64,000 nucleotides of DNA from Flammula alnicola (GCA_015499995.1 JADNRV010000178.1:40627-104626); one strand, 5' to 3'. Shown: positions 47,170-57,988, counted from the stretch's first letter. Notes: generated by a model from the letters alone, not told the origin. Made by a program: numbers and translations.

Positions 47170-48330
47170 GGTGATTACATGGCCCCACTTTTTGTCGCCC
47201 CCACCTGCATCCTAGTAGCCCTACTTTGTCGTGCGCTAGCCGCCTCGAGCTCAATACCTTGCGCATGGGCTGAATAACGCAACAGCTTCTGTGATGTCAG
47301 GTACAGTCTGATTCCTCGTTTCTGCAAGCGCCTTGGTTGAGGAAAATCTTGTTTTCTGCTCCGAAAAGATGTCGCACCAACGCTGAACAGGGAGAAGATG
47401 AAGGGAGAGTCGAAAATTCGATGCTGCATCGAAGGTGCGGTGGACATTTTCTCTGTCAACAGTGATTCACCATCCGCAATGAAGTTGCGATATCCATCCC
47501 CCAGTGTCATAGTCATCGAACTCATTGCACCATAGGCACCTGGGTAAAGAGCGTACTTTAAACTCCCTTAAATTCGTCAAGTGTTCCTCGAACCCCTTCC
47601 ATACGTCGGACCACATCTGCCGATTGGGCACATTAGGTACATCGATACTCAGGCAACAGTCGTCTAGTTCTAGTTCCACAAGTGATGGGTGACGATGGAT
47701 GAACGCCTCGATACCTGTTGTTGCAAGGGGGTCATTCGGAGTGGTGCTATCTTTGAACGAGTCGCTGAATATGATGCCGCCGGGAGAAAGGGATCGCAGG
47801 TTTGGTCATGTCATCAAATCCCACACTGCACAGCTTGGGCCAACGGTGCCCCCCAATGAGGTGAGGTCGAGAGGTGCTGTAAGAAATGCGACAATGACAC
47901 TGGCCCAGAGATTCCTATGACACTTGCTGCCAACCAGAAGGTCAGCTTCTGCATCGTGGGTCACAATCCTGATAGGAAGGCTCGTGATTCCATGCAGGAA
48001 TATCCGAAAACCATCCAGGCGGCGGGCGCCTTCGTTAGGCTGCGCGAGAAGCCCGTGGACCTCAAACGTTCAGCTGGTATTGGGGGGAAGTGGTTTCCAG
48101 TTGAGAGTGAGGCCAGCTAGTTCAGAGAGAATATTGATTTGCAGGCGCCTGACCGGGGACATTTCGTTTTCGTCTTCGTCACCTTCGTTTTCTGAGTTGG
48201 AGTATCTAATGAAAGTGTCTTCTTTGTAGTATTTGGGAAAATAGAGCCGCAGTGCGTGTAGGCTAGGGAAAGCATTCAAATGCGATGGCAACGACTGTGG
48301 GTGGGCTCCTGAGGGCGGCGATTTCAAGAG
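47170..48330 (-). pseudogene. F-box/LRR-type protein relic
   Basis: Minus-strand pieces match the leucine-rich part of mushroom F-box proteins: HLNAFPSLHALRLYFPKYY (about 48280), INILSELAGLTLNWKPLPP, LWASVIVAFLTAPLDLTSLG (about 47880), PNLRSLSPGGIIFSD, TGIEAFIHRHPSLVELELDD (about 47700) and GFEEHLTNLREFKVRSLPRC. The LSPGG-to-HRHPSL layout is typical of the family. The frame breaks after KPLPPNTS (near 48070), a TGA interrupts WDLMT-PNLRS near 47800, and a stop follows SQLHCGW at 47467. No F-box is found upstream. A gene fragment in decay is the simplest reading. Confidence 0.55.
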
Positions 48331-49048
48331 TGGTATAAGTACTGCGATTCGTCATTCGGACTCATTGGGCAATTTTTGGACCCACATCACAGTCGAATAA
48401 AAACCTACAAAGACTCGTCAATTGTTCTGACTCGGAGGTTTCAAGTAACTGTTGATTTAACGATCCTTCCCTTGCTCTGGAAAGATATTAGAGGTAAGAT
48501 CTCGAGCGCAAAGGAGGGTAGAGAAAGAGAGGGCTACTATTGTCACCGACATGTTAAGTCCAAGATGTGATCCGCCGCCTTCCGCAGTGCGATCACTGCT
48601 GCATTCGTCAGCAAGCGCCCATCGGCCGAATCAGGTCCCACGAGGCCTATCGATTCACAGCTCTCCCAAAAACTCTTTCGAGTGCGTAGTGTTGGCGCAC
48701 GTAGCTGTTGGCGCACATAGTGCATGCGCAAATAAGTCTCGAGTCCATTACCCCATCACCCTGTATTTTGTTTCCGATAGATTTCACTCTACTAAGGGCT
48801 TGCTTCATCCACCTATTCGCCGTTTATGTACGCTATACCAACCCTGATGAATGCAAGCTTAAGTCAATTTGAAGTCAGTCAAATTATCAGGATTAAACAA
48901 ACAAACCTCATACTATTGTTTTAAGCTTTTGATGTCTGGCTTGTTGATCGCTCCAGGTATTTAATGGATATAAATTTCGTGTTGAGTTCGCTACCGCATT
49001 CGCCCCCAAACTTCCAGCCAGCTGCAGACGCCAGGCGACCTCATCATC
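48331..49048. other. gene-free stretch upstream of paralog 2
   Basis: Short reading frames only. A plus-strand phrase near 48435-48495 (RRFQ and LLWKDIRG) resembles an F-box end but is isolated. GTAGTGTTGGCGCACGTAGCTGTTGGCGCACATAGT at 48685-48721 contains a short direct repeat of GTTGGCGCACRTAG. Confidence 0.3.
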
Positions 49049-50494
49049 ATGTCTCCACTGGCACAGACAATTCAAGACTTCTTAGGTGAACCAATAATGT
49101 ACCTCTTCGTGCATGAAGTCGCCTACTTACTACTTGATTTGAAGCTAGTAATGGCAACCGGTCACTGCCCCAGTCGTACGAATTCAATTCCGTTATAAAC
49201 TGGACTGGTGATCCCGCCAACGACGCCCGCCTATTCGACTGGATCGATAAGCATCCCCTTGAGAGGGACATTTTGTTCTCGCCGACATCGCTTGCGAGAA
49301 GGTCGCTGCAAGGGAAAATAAACAAACACCAATGTTTCGTCAGGGCGGCAAAACATTTCTTTTTTTCCGATAATAATCCAGCTGTCCGCAGAGACCTCAA
49401 GACTGAAGCTGGCAGAGACCGTCTTGCTCATATAATTAGAGCCCGTTTTTGCGAGTGAGTCTCAAGTCTTTATTTTACCCAGTTAAAGTGCTAATACACT
49501 GCTCAGTTTGAAGCGAAAATATCAAGATTTCAATAGCGAGATTGGGTCTGCGGCTTCTAACATGCAGTATGAAGAACTTATTAAGATTGGAGGCGAAACT
49601 CGCCGAAAATTTGGCAAGTCCTGTGGCCGATTTATTTAAAGACCTGTTTTCCTCAAACTTCTATTAGAGGAACTGCTGGAAGAACTTCCCATATGGCCGC
49701 GCCTACATACATATTGGAGGACGCTACCCGACTACAATCTGCACTACTCAGGCTTCACCTCCTCTCCGTCATCTAGCGCGTCACCATCACCCTTTGGAAC
49801 CATCAGAAAAATTATGCAACCACCAGAGGAGAAGGGACGGGGACGCAATGAAACTGAAAGATCGACTACAAGTAGCGTCTTTGTTGAATCCAAATCTCGA
49901 GACTCTTCTCCTGATGTAAGTTTTATGGTATCTATCAGATGTCTGTATACAGTGTTTAACCGTTTCGATAGTCCGAAGTTATCATCGTTAACAATCTGCC
50001 CAAAGACAAGGAAAATATGAATGTCATAGCGAAGGGAGCTTTTCAAGTATTCAACCACTTTGTCCCGTTAGTTAATGTTCTTTTCCGCGTTTTCCTCTGC
50101 GTATGGCTCATCTTCTTTCCGAAGCGGTCGCAAAACCCAGAGAAACAGTAAATGCACCCGCCAAGAATTCGAGGAAGAAGAAGATATTCCTTCTGAAATC
50201 AACAATACCTTCGCAGATGATGATACAGCAAAAGGGCTTACCGCGATCCAGAAATATGAGCTACAAATGGCCGAAATCCAACTCAAACGGCAGAAGCTCG
50301 AGCTCGAAGTCCAAGAAAAGAAGACTGCAGCTGAAATACGCCGCATCGAGGTAGAAGCGGAGGAACGCCGTCGTGTGTTAGATGACAGACGCCAGCGCGA
50401 GAAGGAGAAACATGAGATTATGATACGCTTCATGGCGCTTGTCAATGGATCGAGTAGCAAAGAGAGCATGGTAGAGCAGCTAGGAAACATGTGA
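49049..50494 (+). CDS. coiled-coil protein, paralog 2 (possible Myb/SANT-like N-domain)
   Basis: Start ATG at 49049 (MSPLAQTIQDFL), an intron (about 49086-49147), then NRSLPQSYEFNSVINWTGDP and DARLFDWIDKHPLERDILFS, aligned with DARLLDWLDENPVEREIIFQ of paralog 1. Further matches are YQDFNSEIGSAASNMQYEEL, LPIWPRLHTYWRTLPDYNLH after a GC-AG intron (TTTG|GCAAGT at about 49616), and the C-terminal coiled coil LQMAEIQLKRQKLELEVQEK up to REKEKHEIMIRFMAL. Paralog 2 has an extra KTAAE segment in the coil and a longer Ser-rich linker. The reading frame is intact through to 50494. The two copies lie in the same orientation about 2.2 kb apart with an F-box relic between them, consistent with an old tandem duplication. 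The function is unknown. Confidence 0.68.
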
Positions 50495-50778
50495 AGTTCA
50501 GTTTGTAATTTGTCCTTAAGTACTATATACACATGTATCTGAACAATACTCTGGCTGCAGTAACTCCATGAATTCGGGCCCTGGAGGTTCACATCTTGTC
50601 TGGGTAGGGCATCAAATTTCGGACACTTTAAGCGCCCATGATTGTCATTGATCATGGTGTCGGAATTCTGGGATAACTTGCTTCCTGCCACCCAATCTGA
50701 TTCTTCATCAAGGCAACATATGACGCAAGCCCTTGCTTGTTCTATTTCCTGCACCCCGGCTTGATGGTCATGAAGAAT
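50495..50778. other. spacer left of the hAT MITE
   Basis: No gene is recognised. The minus-strand frame in this stretch continues into antisense of the coiled coil and is a shadow. Confidence 0.35.
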
Positions 50779-50786
50779 CATGCTCG

Positions 50787-51574
50787 CAGTGTTGGATTCT
50801 AAGGCCTTATTAAGGGCATTTTTTTTTGTTAAGTCTTAAGTGTTAAAAACAACCCTTAATTAAGACTTTATTCTAAGGCCTTATTAAGAGTTCAGCTAGA
50901 AACTGACCGATTTCGTCAGCCATCAAAATTGTCACCCGAACCTTCCAGTTCTCTGTCATCTGGTATCCTTTCTTCCTCTGCTTCCTCATCTGCCATCAGC
51001 TCCATCAGTCTCGCCTCCTCCGTGAATGTGTTGCGTCACCGTATCCGTCTCATCTGAACGTCAATATCTGTTTCTTTCTGTCTAGTCATCAATGTTCACC
51101 ATGAATGCTATTTTCTAGATGGTATTTACCCGATTTTTTGCACCTATTCATCCCTAAGAAGTAGTATTTACTGGTGATAAGAAATTTTGACGCACAAAAG
51201 CACTCCGTGCTGAAGGACAGTGTGCTCGAGCCAAAATCTGTGGCTGTGTTACTCTTATTAAGGCTTAACTTACAGCCAAATTCAAAACGATAGGCCATCA
51301 GAAAAGAAACATCTACGTAGCGGACCCAAAAATTCAATCCCCGACAGGGCACACATAAAATTACATAATCTCTCCAAGCAGTCGCCCAAACACCGGCGAC
51401 CATTTCGGATCATGGAATTTCAGCTCCGCCCACCAAGCATCTTTTTTGTGATGGCCTATCGTTTTGAATCTGGCTGTAAGGCTTAAATTGAATGGTGAGT
51501 GATATTAACCCTTAGTCTTAGAATGAAATTAACCCTTAAACCTTATTAAGGGTTAAGCCTTAGGTCCAACACTG
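50787..51574. mobile_element. 788-bp hAT MITE with perfect 8-bp target duplication
   Basis: The left end is CAGTGTTGGA at 50787 and the right end is TCCAACACTG at 51574, the classic hAT terminus. The 8-bp target duplication CATGCTCG is exact on both sides (50779-50786 and 51575-51582). Subterminal copies of a CTTATTAAGGG / CCCTTAATAAGG word lie at both ends. Inside, a long inverted repeat pairs AGCCAAATTCAAAACGATAG near 51275-51302 with its inverse at about 51452-51485. No transposase is encoded. The exact duplication points to a fairly recent insertion driven by a hAT transposase elsewhere in the genome. Confidence 0.95.
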
Positions 51575-51582
51575 CATGCTCG

Positions 51583-51891
51583 CCGTCGTCCAGTAGAAAA
51601 GATCAAGTTGGCATGCCAAGGGTGGCCTGCTTCCTCAGTCCTGGTCTAACCACATCCTGGAAGCGTCAGACAATGGATTGAGGAGGTTAAAAGTTGGCTT
51701 ATCGTTCGGCAGTTTGGCTGAGGCAATGCCGCTGCGCGGGGTTAAGTACAGAAATGCGATCAGCCAGATCGCGACCGGCGCGTGACCGCGCTTATGTTTT
51801 CGTCCGAATCTCCGAAAATAAAAATATCGAGCTATGTAAGATCAGGTCACTCTTTTGCTTTCGAGTCATATCATCTCTTGTCCTTACACCG
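51583..51891. promoter_or_regulatory. upstream region of the Nudix/DUF4743 gene
   Basis: It lies between the MITE and the start codon at 51892. The reading frame is open upstream to 51694 without conserved residues, so translation more likely starts at 51892. Confidence 0.35.
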
Positions 51892-53286
51892 ATGTCCTCA
51901 CCACAGAAATCTAACCTAAGCTTTCTCGACCTCGTCGACATATGCGACAACGTGCATTTGCGTCGCGATCACACTGGCCTCTACGATGTCGCGTATGATT
52001 CCGAGCCATTGGTGCCTCTGTATCTATCGGAATCGCCGGACAGCCCCGTAATTGGCCTCCTGCGACCAGTTATAGTCGAACAGCTGAAACTGGAAAATGA
52101 AAGGAGCAAGAAGAACGGCGTCCAAGAGCTTTGGGCTTTGAGGATTGACCCATCCGAGCAAATTCCTTTGCGGCATGGTGCATCTGGTCCATGCGTGAGT
52201 CTTCGGGATTACCTGGACAAGCCCTCAAAGCGGTCCGCCGCCATGAAGGAACTCTGCGAACGCTGGAGGGACACTGGTCTTTTCTCAGATGTCTGCGGCC
52301 CCAAGAAATGGAGGGCGGAGATGTATCCAGTTTACGCCAACCCATTTGGGGTACACGATCATCCTCTTCTCGCAGGACACGAGGATGGTCTCAATTATGC
52401 ATTTGAAATGGAGCGCTCTGCGTGCGCGCTATTTGGGATTGTCACATATGGGGTCCACTTGAACATCTACGACGAGGTTGTCCAAGAAGATGGCCAACCT
52501 CGCGTCCGTATCTGGGTTCCAACACGCGCTCTCACCAAACCTACGTCCGTTCGCTACCTTCGTTCGTTTTGGAGAATACCTAAAAGAATCTCTATCTTTT
52601 AGTTTCCCTGGAATGCTTGATAATACCGTGGCTGGTGGGATACCAAGTGGCATGACCATGTTCGATTCTCTTGTGAAGGAATGCATGGAGGAAGCTAGCA
52701 TCGAGGCCAATATCGTCATAAAGCACGCCCGAGCTACTGGTTCTGTAAGCTACTTCTTCAGGTATGGATTTTTCATCTCACCGTAAGCCTTGCGCCGAAT
52801 TTACTTTTTGTACAGAACATCGAAAGGCTGGCTCCAACCTGAAGTTGAGTGAGTCACCCAAAAATTGCAGCTACATTCGTCGGTTTCATCCTTGGCAAAG
52901 ATATGTCTATAATATCTTGATCCCAACTGGAGTTGACCCGATGCCGTTTACTCCTCGACCATTAGACGGGGAGGTCGAATCGTTTGAGGTCCGTCTATTA
53001 ATCTCTCATCGGAGAAGGTGATCTCATCTCCACGCGTTCCAAGTTCGTTTCACACGACCAACTTTTGCAACAGCTTCGTTCTGGCTTGTTCAAACCCAAT
53101 TGCGCTCTCGGTCAGTGCATGATGTTGTGCGGTCTTATGGCAGTTCTTCCTACTGATAAGCACGAACGACGCTCAGTTATCATCGATCTTTTCATTCGCC
53201 TTGGGTATATCACCCCCGATAATGAATCGGATTTCTTGCAGTTAATTAATCGTCTGCACGGTTCATTTGACCATGACAAGTGGTGA
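51892..53286 (+). CDS. Nudix hydrolase with DUF4743 (yeast YJR142W-like)
   Basis: This is a fungal Nudix protein with an N-terminal DUF4743, often described as thiamine pyrophosphokinase-related. The start at MSSPQKSNLSFLDLVDICDN is preferred over the upstream in-frame Met at 51694. The first exon ends RIWVPTRALTKPT. After splicing, FPGMLDNTVAGGIPSGMTMF leads into the Nudix-like helix LVKECMEEASIEANI; the central EE is present but the first Nudix Glu and the Arg are replaced, as is common in this family. SYFFRTSKGWLQPEVE, YVYNILIPTGVDPMPFTP and FIRLGYITPDNESDFLQLIN follow, with the stop at 53286. Five GT-AG introns fit; the one at about 52850-52907 resolves an otherwise impossible 22-nt gap. 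The substrate is probably a diphosphate such as an oxidised thiamine derivative, by analogy only. Confidence 0.85.
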
Positions 53287-53782
53287 GAGTTCTTCGATCT
53301 TTCATAGGTTGTCTCCGTTTCGCCACATAGAGTATTGTGATCTGTACTTCGTTTTCAATTCATTGTTTTACTGCCAACTTGATGCTGCCAAGATGTCGAG
53401 TCATCTCAAATCATTTAAGTATTAGATGGCGGGCTCAAGGCGGGCTATACCGCCACGTCCTTACACAACGATGCAAGATTTCTGCCTTTGGTAATATCCC
53501 TCAAGCATCCCCTTCATAAGCATTTCTTTGCCTTGCGCTACTTACGTACCGTTAGGGGTTCTGGTTATTATAATTATTGGTCTTCCCATTCGTCTGAACA
53601 ATCTGCATAATTTTTCATATCCATTGGTCGACCACGTGACATTGACAACGTCAATGGAAGCAGGGGAACGTTGTACGCAGTTGAAAACTTGTTCGCTTCT
53701 TGCCCAAAGCCAAATGATAGAAGTATAAAATGGGACTGGTGGAATTCTTGGGGCTGTTTGCGGTTCTCCCCCTCCGACCACC
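53287..53782. other. intergenic region before the peroxidase gene
   Basis: No gene is recognised. A GTATAAAATGG sequence at 53723-53733 lies 50 bp before the start codon at 53783 and is a good TATA box for the downstream gene. Confidence 0.5.
53724..53731 (+). promoter_or_regulatory. TATA box of the heme-thiolate peroxidase gene
   Basis: TATAAAAT lies about 50-60 bp upstream of the ATG at 53783, a normal fungal spacing. Confidence 0.5.
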
Positions 53783-54853
53783 ATGTTCCTTATCACCCCC
53801 ATTTACAGGGTGATACAGTCCCTTCTCGTTTTTACCTGGGACATCGGGTTGACGGTCTACAATCTTCTCACACCTAGTCGAAAGATAGGTCATGTTACTC
53901 CAGCTGGGCATCCAGGAGCGGAAGGAAAGTGGCCTGAGTACGTCCCACCCAAGGATGGCGACAGTCGGTGCTCGTGCCCCGCACTAAACGCATTGGCGAA
54001 CCATGGTGTGTAGTCCTTTGAAACTTTTTCTATCATCTGGGCCTCTGACGTTGATGATCTGTTTCCTTCGTGATACGGCTTCCCTCTGCCAGGCATTCTC
54101 CCCCATGACGGCAAAAACATTAAATTCAACGAATTCGGCGCCAAGATCAGGTCAACCTATAACTTTGCGCCCAGTTTCTGCTTTTTCGTGCCCGACTTCG
54201 CTGCAAACATGTTGAACAGGAGCTATAGCAAGGACACATTCGATCTCGCTGACCTCGACCTCCACAGTGAAAGTGGCATCGAGCACGATGCATCCCTAAC
54301 TCGTACGTGTTCATTGAACCCTAAACTTACATGTAGCTTACGTTCTCGATTCTGATTTAGGCGAGGACAGCGCACTGGTAGCCAACCAAGGAAAGCCGCA
54401 TCTTCCGTTCGTCAAGGAGCTTTTGGAATCTGCCTCTGGTAAGGACAAGGACGGCAACCCGCTCCTCACTCCAAAGGACTTGTCGGAGTATTCGGCCAAA
54501 CGGCGAGTGGATGCACGGGCTACGAACTCCGCCTTCACCCTGAGCTTGTTCCACAAGGTATTTGGTAGCTCCAAGTGCGTTATTCACCTTCAAATGGTTA
54601 CCTCTTTCTCTTCTAATGGGCTTGGAATAGTTCTTCGACCTTGCTAACGATCTTCGGAGGGCGCGTTGCCGACCTCGAGCCCTTCTTGATCGAAGAACGA
54701 CTACCTGAAGGATGGGAGTCCCGTATCAGGAAGCGAATGGGATTGACTATTGGCACTTTCAACAGCACAGTGCTGAAGCTCGAGTTTGGCACCAACAAGA
54801 ACGAGAAGAAGTACAAGGCCAAGGCCGCCGCTCAGACCGCAAGCGTGGAGTGA
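53783..54853 (+). CDS. heme-thiolate peroxidase (chloroperoxidase/UPO-like)
   Basis: This is a member of the chloroperoxidase / unspecific peroxygenase family, heme enzymes that use peroxide to oxygenate or halogenate organic compounds. The N-terminus has a hydrophobic segment (YRVIQSLLVFTWDIGLTVYN), which may be a membrane anchor or signal. The heme-ligand loop reads CSCPALNALANHG, with Ser where the usual PCP motif has Pro. After an intron come ILPHDGKNIKFNEFGAKI, the acid-base motif IEHDASLTRED (Glu-His-Asp as in chloroperoxidase rather than Glu-Gly-Asp), LLTPKDLSEYSAKRRVDARA and the C-terminal FGGRVADLEPFLIEERLPEG. Introns fit at 54004-54091, 54303-54359 and about 54575-54631. The reading frame is intact. 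The C-terminus is Lys/Ala-rich and has no cleaved disulfide tail. Confidence 0.9.
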
Positions 54854-55099
54854 GAGCCAGTGACTCATCTTTCTTTACCCTACTTTCCATCTGCATGAAT
54901 TTGCACGATTTTCCAAATAGCAGACTTACGACGTATCTCAGAAAACATTATTCTCAAGTCTAACGACCGTGGGTTATAAAAATAGACTTCAATCTATTTT
55001 TATCGCCTCCGTCCAGAAATGTTTTAGTGATATGCAATACATCAAACATATACTCTAATTCTGCTTGAGTTACCAATACCCACCCACGTACCAAGACAT
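54854..55099. terminator. 3' region with A/T hairpin between convergent genes
   Basis: AAAAATAGA-CTTCAA-TCTATTTTT at about 54979-55002 is a perfect 9-bp inverted repeat with a 6-nt loop, in the 246-bp gap between the convergent peroxidase (+) and DUF7582-like (-) genes. It may shape the 3' ends of both transcripts. Confidence 0.4.
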
Positions 55100-55984
55100 C
55101 TAATTAACCAACACATCGATTTCTATCCCAAGGTTGCGGCAAACACAACGGTAAAAGTAATTAATATACTCCACTTCGACCGTCTTGACGAGATGTCCGT
55201 CATGATACCACGTACGAATAGTAGAAAATTTGAGTGGGTGGCCTTTGTTGCGTGTGGCGATGTAGAAACGGAGAATGTCGACAGCATCATGGAGATGGAT
55301 TTCAGTGTTGACGGCATGGTTGAACGCTGCCTGATCGTATCTGAACCGTGGCTCGCCGTCAAGGCGGGCCTTCTCCTGGAACGCCCGTCTTATCTTTGCG
55401 ACAAGCTGATACCTCCAATCCGCGGCATAGACCTCAAGAGCAGGGGTGCGAAACATCAGCTGATCCCGCTGAACGGAATCTCTGAAGAGGGTCTCGCAGC
55501 CATCCAAGTTGTAGACATGTGCGACTAGATCCGCATTAATCCATTCGGGAGGATAGTCGTTTAGCTCCTTTGTCGCGGCGTACTTGGCGGTAAGTACTTC
55601 GTCAGTTACATTTTCACCTTTGGCGTTCCGAGTTACGTCGTCGGGGTCAGCCATGAAATTGATATCCTTTGTGACCTCCCGCTCGGTTTGCAAACAGACA
55701 ACAACGCAGGCTCCCCCGGAGACAACGATTTTGACAGGACCAGGCCCACCACGGGCGAGTCGTGCGGGATTGTTGAGGGCGATCTTGTCTGAGAGTTTCT
55801 GGAAAACTATAGGAAGATATATTGTAGGTTGGTGAGATGCATTGTCGGTAGGGAGAGCCTAAACCACAGTGTCGCGCGTACCATAAGCAATGTCATCATA
55901 ATCCAACCAATTTAGGCATTCCTCCTGAGGCTGAGCAGACTTTGAATGTTTCCTAGAAGCAACTTTTGCGAGTTTTTTAAACAT
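55100..55984 (-). CDS. DUF7582-like (nucleotidyltransferase-fold) protein
   Basis: Exon 1 (from 55984) encodes MFKKLAKVASRKHSKSAQPQ and on to NWLDYDDIAYG. A ~70-nt GT-AG intron (about 55808-55881) leads to FQKLSDKIALNNPARLARGG, then VKIVVSGGACVVVCLQTERE and TKDINFM, a layout resembling the GG and DxD-like core of fungal DUF7582 / nucleotidyltransferase-fold proteins. Downstream are a YPPEWINADLVAHVYNLDGC segment, FRTPALEVYAADWRYQLVAK, and HLHDAVDILRFYIATRNKGH. The motif that is normally T-x-D-V-D-F reads T-x-D-I-N-F, so one acidic residue of the catalytic pair is missing. The function is unknown and it may not be an active transferase. The reading frame is intact to 55100. Family assignment is by pattern only. 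Confidence 0.6.
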
Positions 55985-56589
55985 GTTATTTGAACGGGGT
56001 TGAGAAGGTGTAAGCTGGGATAGCGATAGTAGGAACGATGGCTGGGATTGTTATTTAGAAAGCGCATACTAAAGTGCATTATATAGCCAAAAATACGGGC
56101 CATTGGTATGCACGAGCTCTCAGGATGCCACTGATTGGTGGCTCACTTTCGCTCCTTTTGCGCTTTGGACGTTTATCAAGCTAGATACTTTAGGCGCGCC
56201 TTGGCCTTCGGCTGCAGACAATGCAACATGGGCCTTGCTCATTAAATGCATAACGGCCCGTTGATGCATTACATTACAAATGGCCCGAGGCGGATTGGTA
56301 AAATTTCGCGGCGCACACAGACGACGAAGGTTCCCAGAAAAGGCAAGCTCTCTTCCCAATTGGTTCATGCCACTTGGATCGGACTGGGAGCACAATCAAA
56401 CGCTCAAGCTCAAGCGCTCAAGCTTTAAGCTTCAAGCGATCACGCGGTCAAAGCGCCGGTACTTAGGTTTTCCGAACATTGAGAAGAATTCAAAACATTG
56501 AATTTTGTGTTAGGCGGGCGGCAGACAAGCAGTGTACGAACGGTTTACGACATGCAACTCAGTGGTTGTATTACTTAGAAGCAAGTGTA
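55985..56589. other. intergenic region
   Basis: This is the promoter region of the DUF7582-like gene and the 3' side of the acidic repeat gene. CTCAAGCGCTCAAGCTTTAAGCTTCAAGC at 56409-56437 is a short run of CAAGC/GCTTTAAGC words. No gene is recognised. Confidence 0.35.
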
Positions 56590-57988
56590 TTAGTCCGTGT
56601 CCTCATCATCTACCTGATCATCGTCTGCCTCCTCTTCATCTGGATCAATCTCCTCCGCAGGCTGACTGCCCGATAACCACTGAGCATCCATAAAATCGAA
56701 ATGGGCAGGGCCAAAAGGACCTTGAGAAAGTGTTATGTGGCGGGGGCTCAATCTTAGAGACGTACCGGGGCCGTTGGAGGAGGAACGAAGAGAGCGGGCA
56801 TCGGAATCGGCACCATGAGCGTCGGCACCAGAATGGTCGGCACCATCGTCGTCGGCATCTTCGTCGTCGGCATCTTCGTCATCGGCATCTCCGTCGTCAG
56901 GACCTTCATCTTCTGTAGAAACAGATTGAGCAGGATGGGATGAGTGCAGATGGACTAGGATTACCGTCAGTGGTCCAGCCATCAGCGGCATCATCAGCAG
57001 TAGCGCGCGTCTCAGAGTGAGAGGGGTGGTCAGCATCGGCAGTGGGGCCAGTGTCATCGGATTCGGAATCGTAAGCATTGGCAGCATCTTCGGCTGTTAT
57101 TGCCTTGAAATCAATGTCAGAATCGCGTTGGCAATGAGTCAAGGTACTGATGCTAACCTCGGGAGGTTGGCCGGTGGCCACGCCGGCATCGGCATCGGCA
57201 TCATAGCTACTCGACCTTGCTGAAGTGTCCGATTCATGATCGGACCATGCGTTCGCCGCATCTTCAAATGTCGCAAGGGCCACAACACTTGTGCACGCGG
57301 TATACTGCCGGGGATTCAGACGTGTGAATCGGGTTTGATGGTCAGTGACAGCGGCAGTATCGCCGGCAGTTAGTATGGCAGTTGCTTGGTCGGCAGTTGT
57401 TGCGGCAGGTCGCTCGGCAGGCTGGGTGGCAGGCTGGTCTGCAGCGGAGTCATCATCACTCCATGCGACAGCAGCGTCCTCAGCTGAGATGCCCATGGGC
57501 GCAATGAGATTTGCAGCAGGCTCCAGTGCAGGGTTGCTGCGAATGTCACCCAGTGAAGTGGTACCGGCATTGAGGTCAGCAGCGGGTTCGTTCGCAGAGG
57601 ATGCATCACTCCATATGGCACCGGCATCGTCGGCAGTCACATACATGGGAGCGACATCGGCATTTGAGGGGAGTGGAGCCGTCATTACATGCTGCGATGA
57701 GGGATGACCATCACTCGGGAGCGTTGTAAAGTGAGGATCATTGTGCCACGGTGGGTATGGCTGGGCATCGGGAACTGACATGATGTCAGGTGCAAGTCCC
57801 GTGAACTGCACACTGCCAGTTTGCAGAGCAGACGGAACTGTATCTTTCCTTCTCATTACCCCAAGAGGCAAGGACTCATTGTATCCCGAATGTTGTTTGC
57901 CCTTACCCGTTGTCAGCATTAACACCTCGTCCTCTGAAAGATCGGCACCCCAAACCCACTTCAGGGAGCTCGGCGGCAAGGTTATCAC
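56590..57988 (-). CDS. acidic protein with five EDAANAW-type repeats
   Basis: Three exons joined by GT-AG introns (about 56907-56953 and 56720-56765) give one intact protein from MITLPPSSLKWVWGADLSED (57988) to ADDDQVDDEDTD (56590). Five copies of a short motif are spread over the middle: TADDAGAIWSDASS, SAEDAAVAWSDDDS, TFEDAANAWSDHES, TAEDAANAYDSESD and TADDAADGWTTD. Between them the sequence is Ala/Pro/Thr-rich and disordered. The last third is almost pure Asp/Glu with DDEDADDEDADDDGAD-type runs. No known domain is seen. The repeated Trp within an acidic context resembles short binding motifs, perhaps several docking sites for one partner. Its 5' side lies against a ~95-bp direct repeat. 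Confidence 0.55.

Noticed and set aside
48435..48500. Plus-strand phrase resembling the end of an F-box (RRFQ, LLWKDIRG).
   Set aside because: Isolated, without the upstream LP-x-E half or a downstream continuation, and opposite in strand to the nearby F-box relic.
51694..51891. N-terminal extension of the Nudix protein by 66 codons.
   Set aside because: The extension is Arg/Ser-rich and not like DUF4743 proteins, which begin near MSSPQKSNLSF; the Met at 51892 is preferred.
52850..52871. A 22-nt GT...AG intron in the Nudix gene.
   Set aside because: Too short to splice; extending the acceptor to CAAAG at about 52907 gives a normal 57-nt intron and keeps VEYVYNI in frame.
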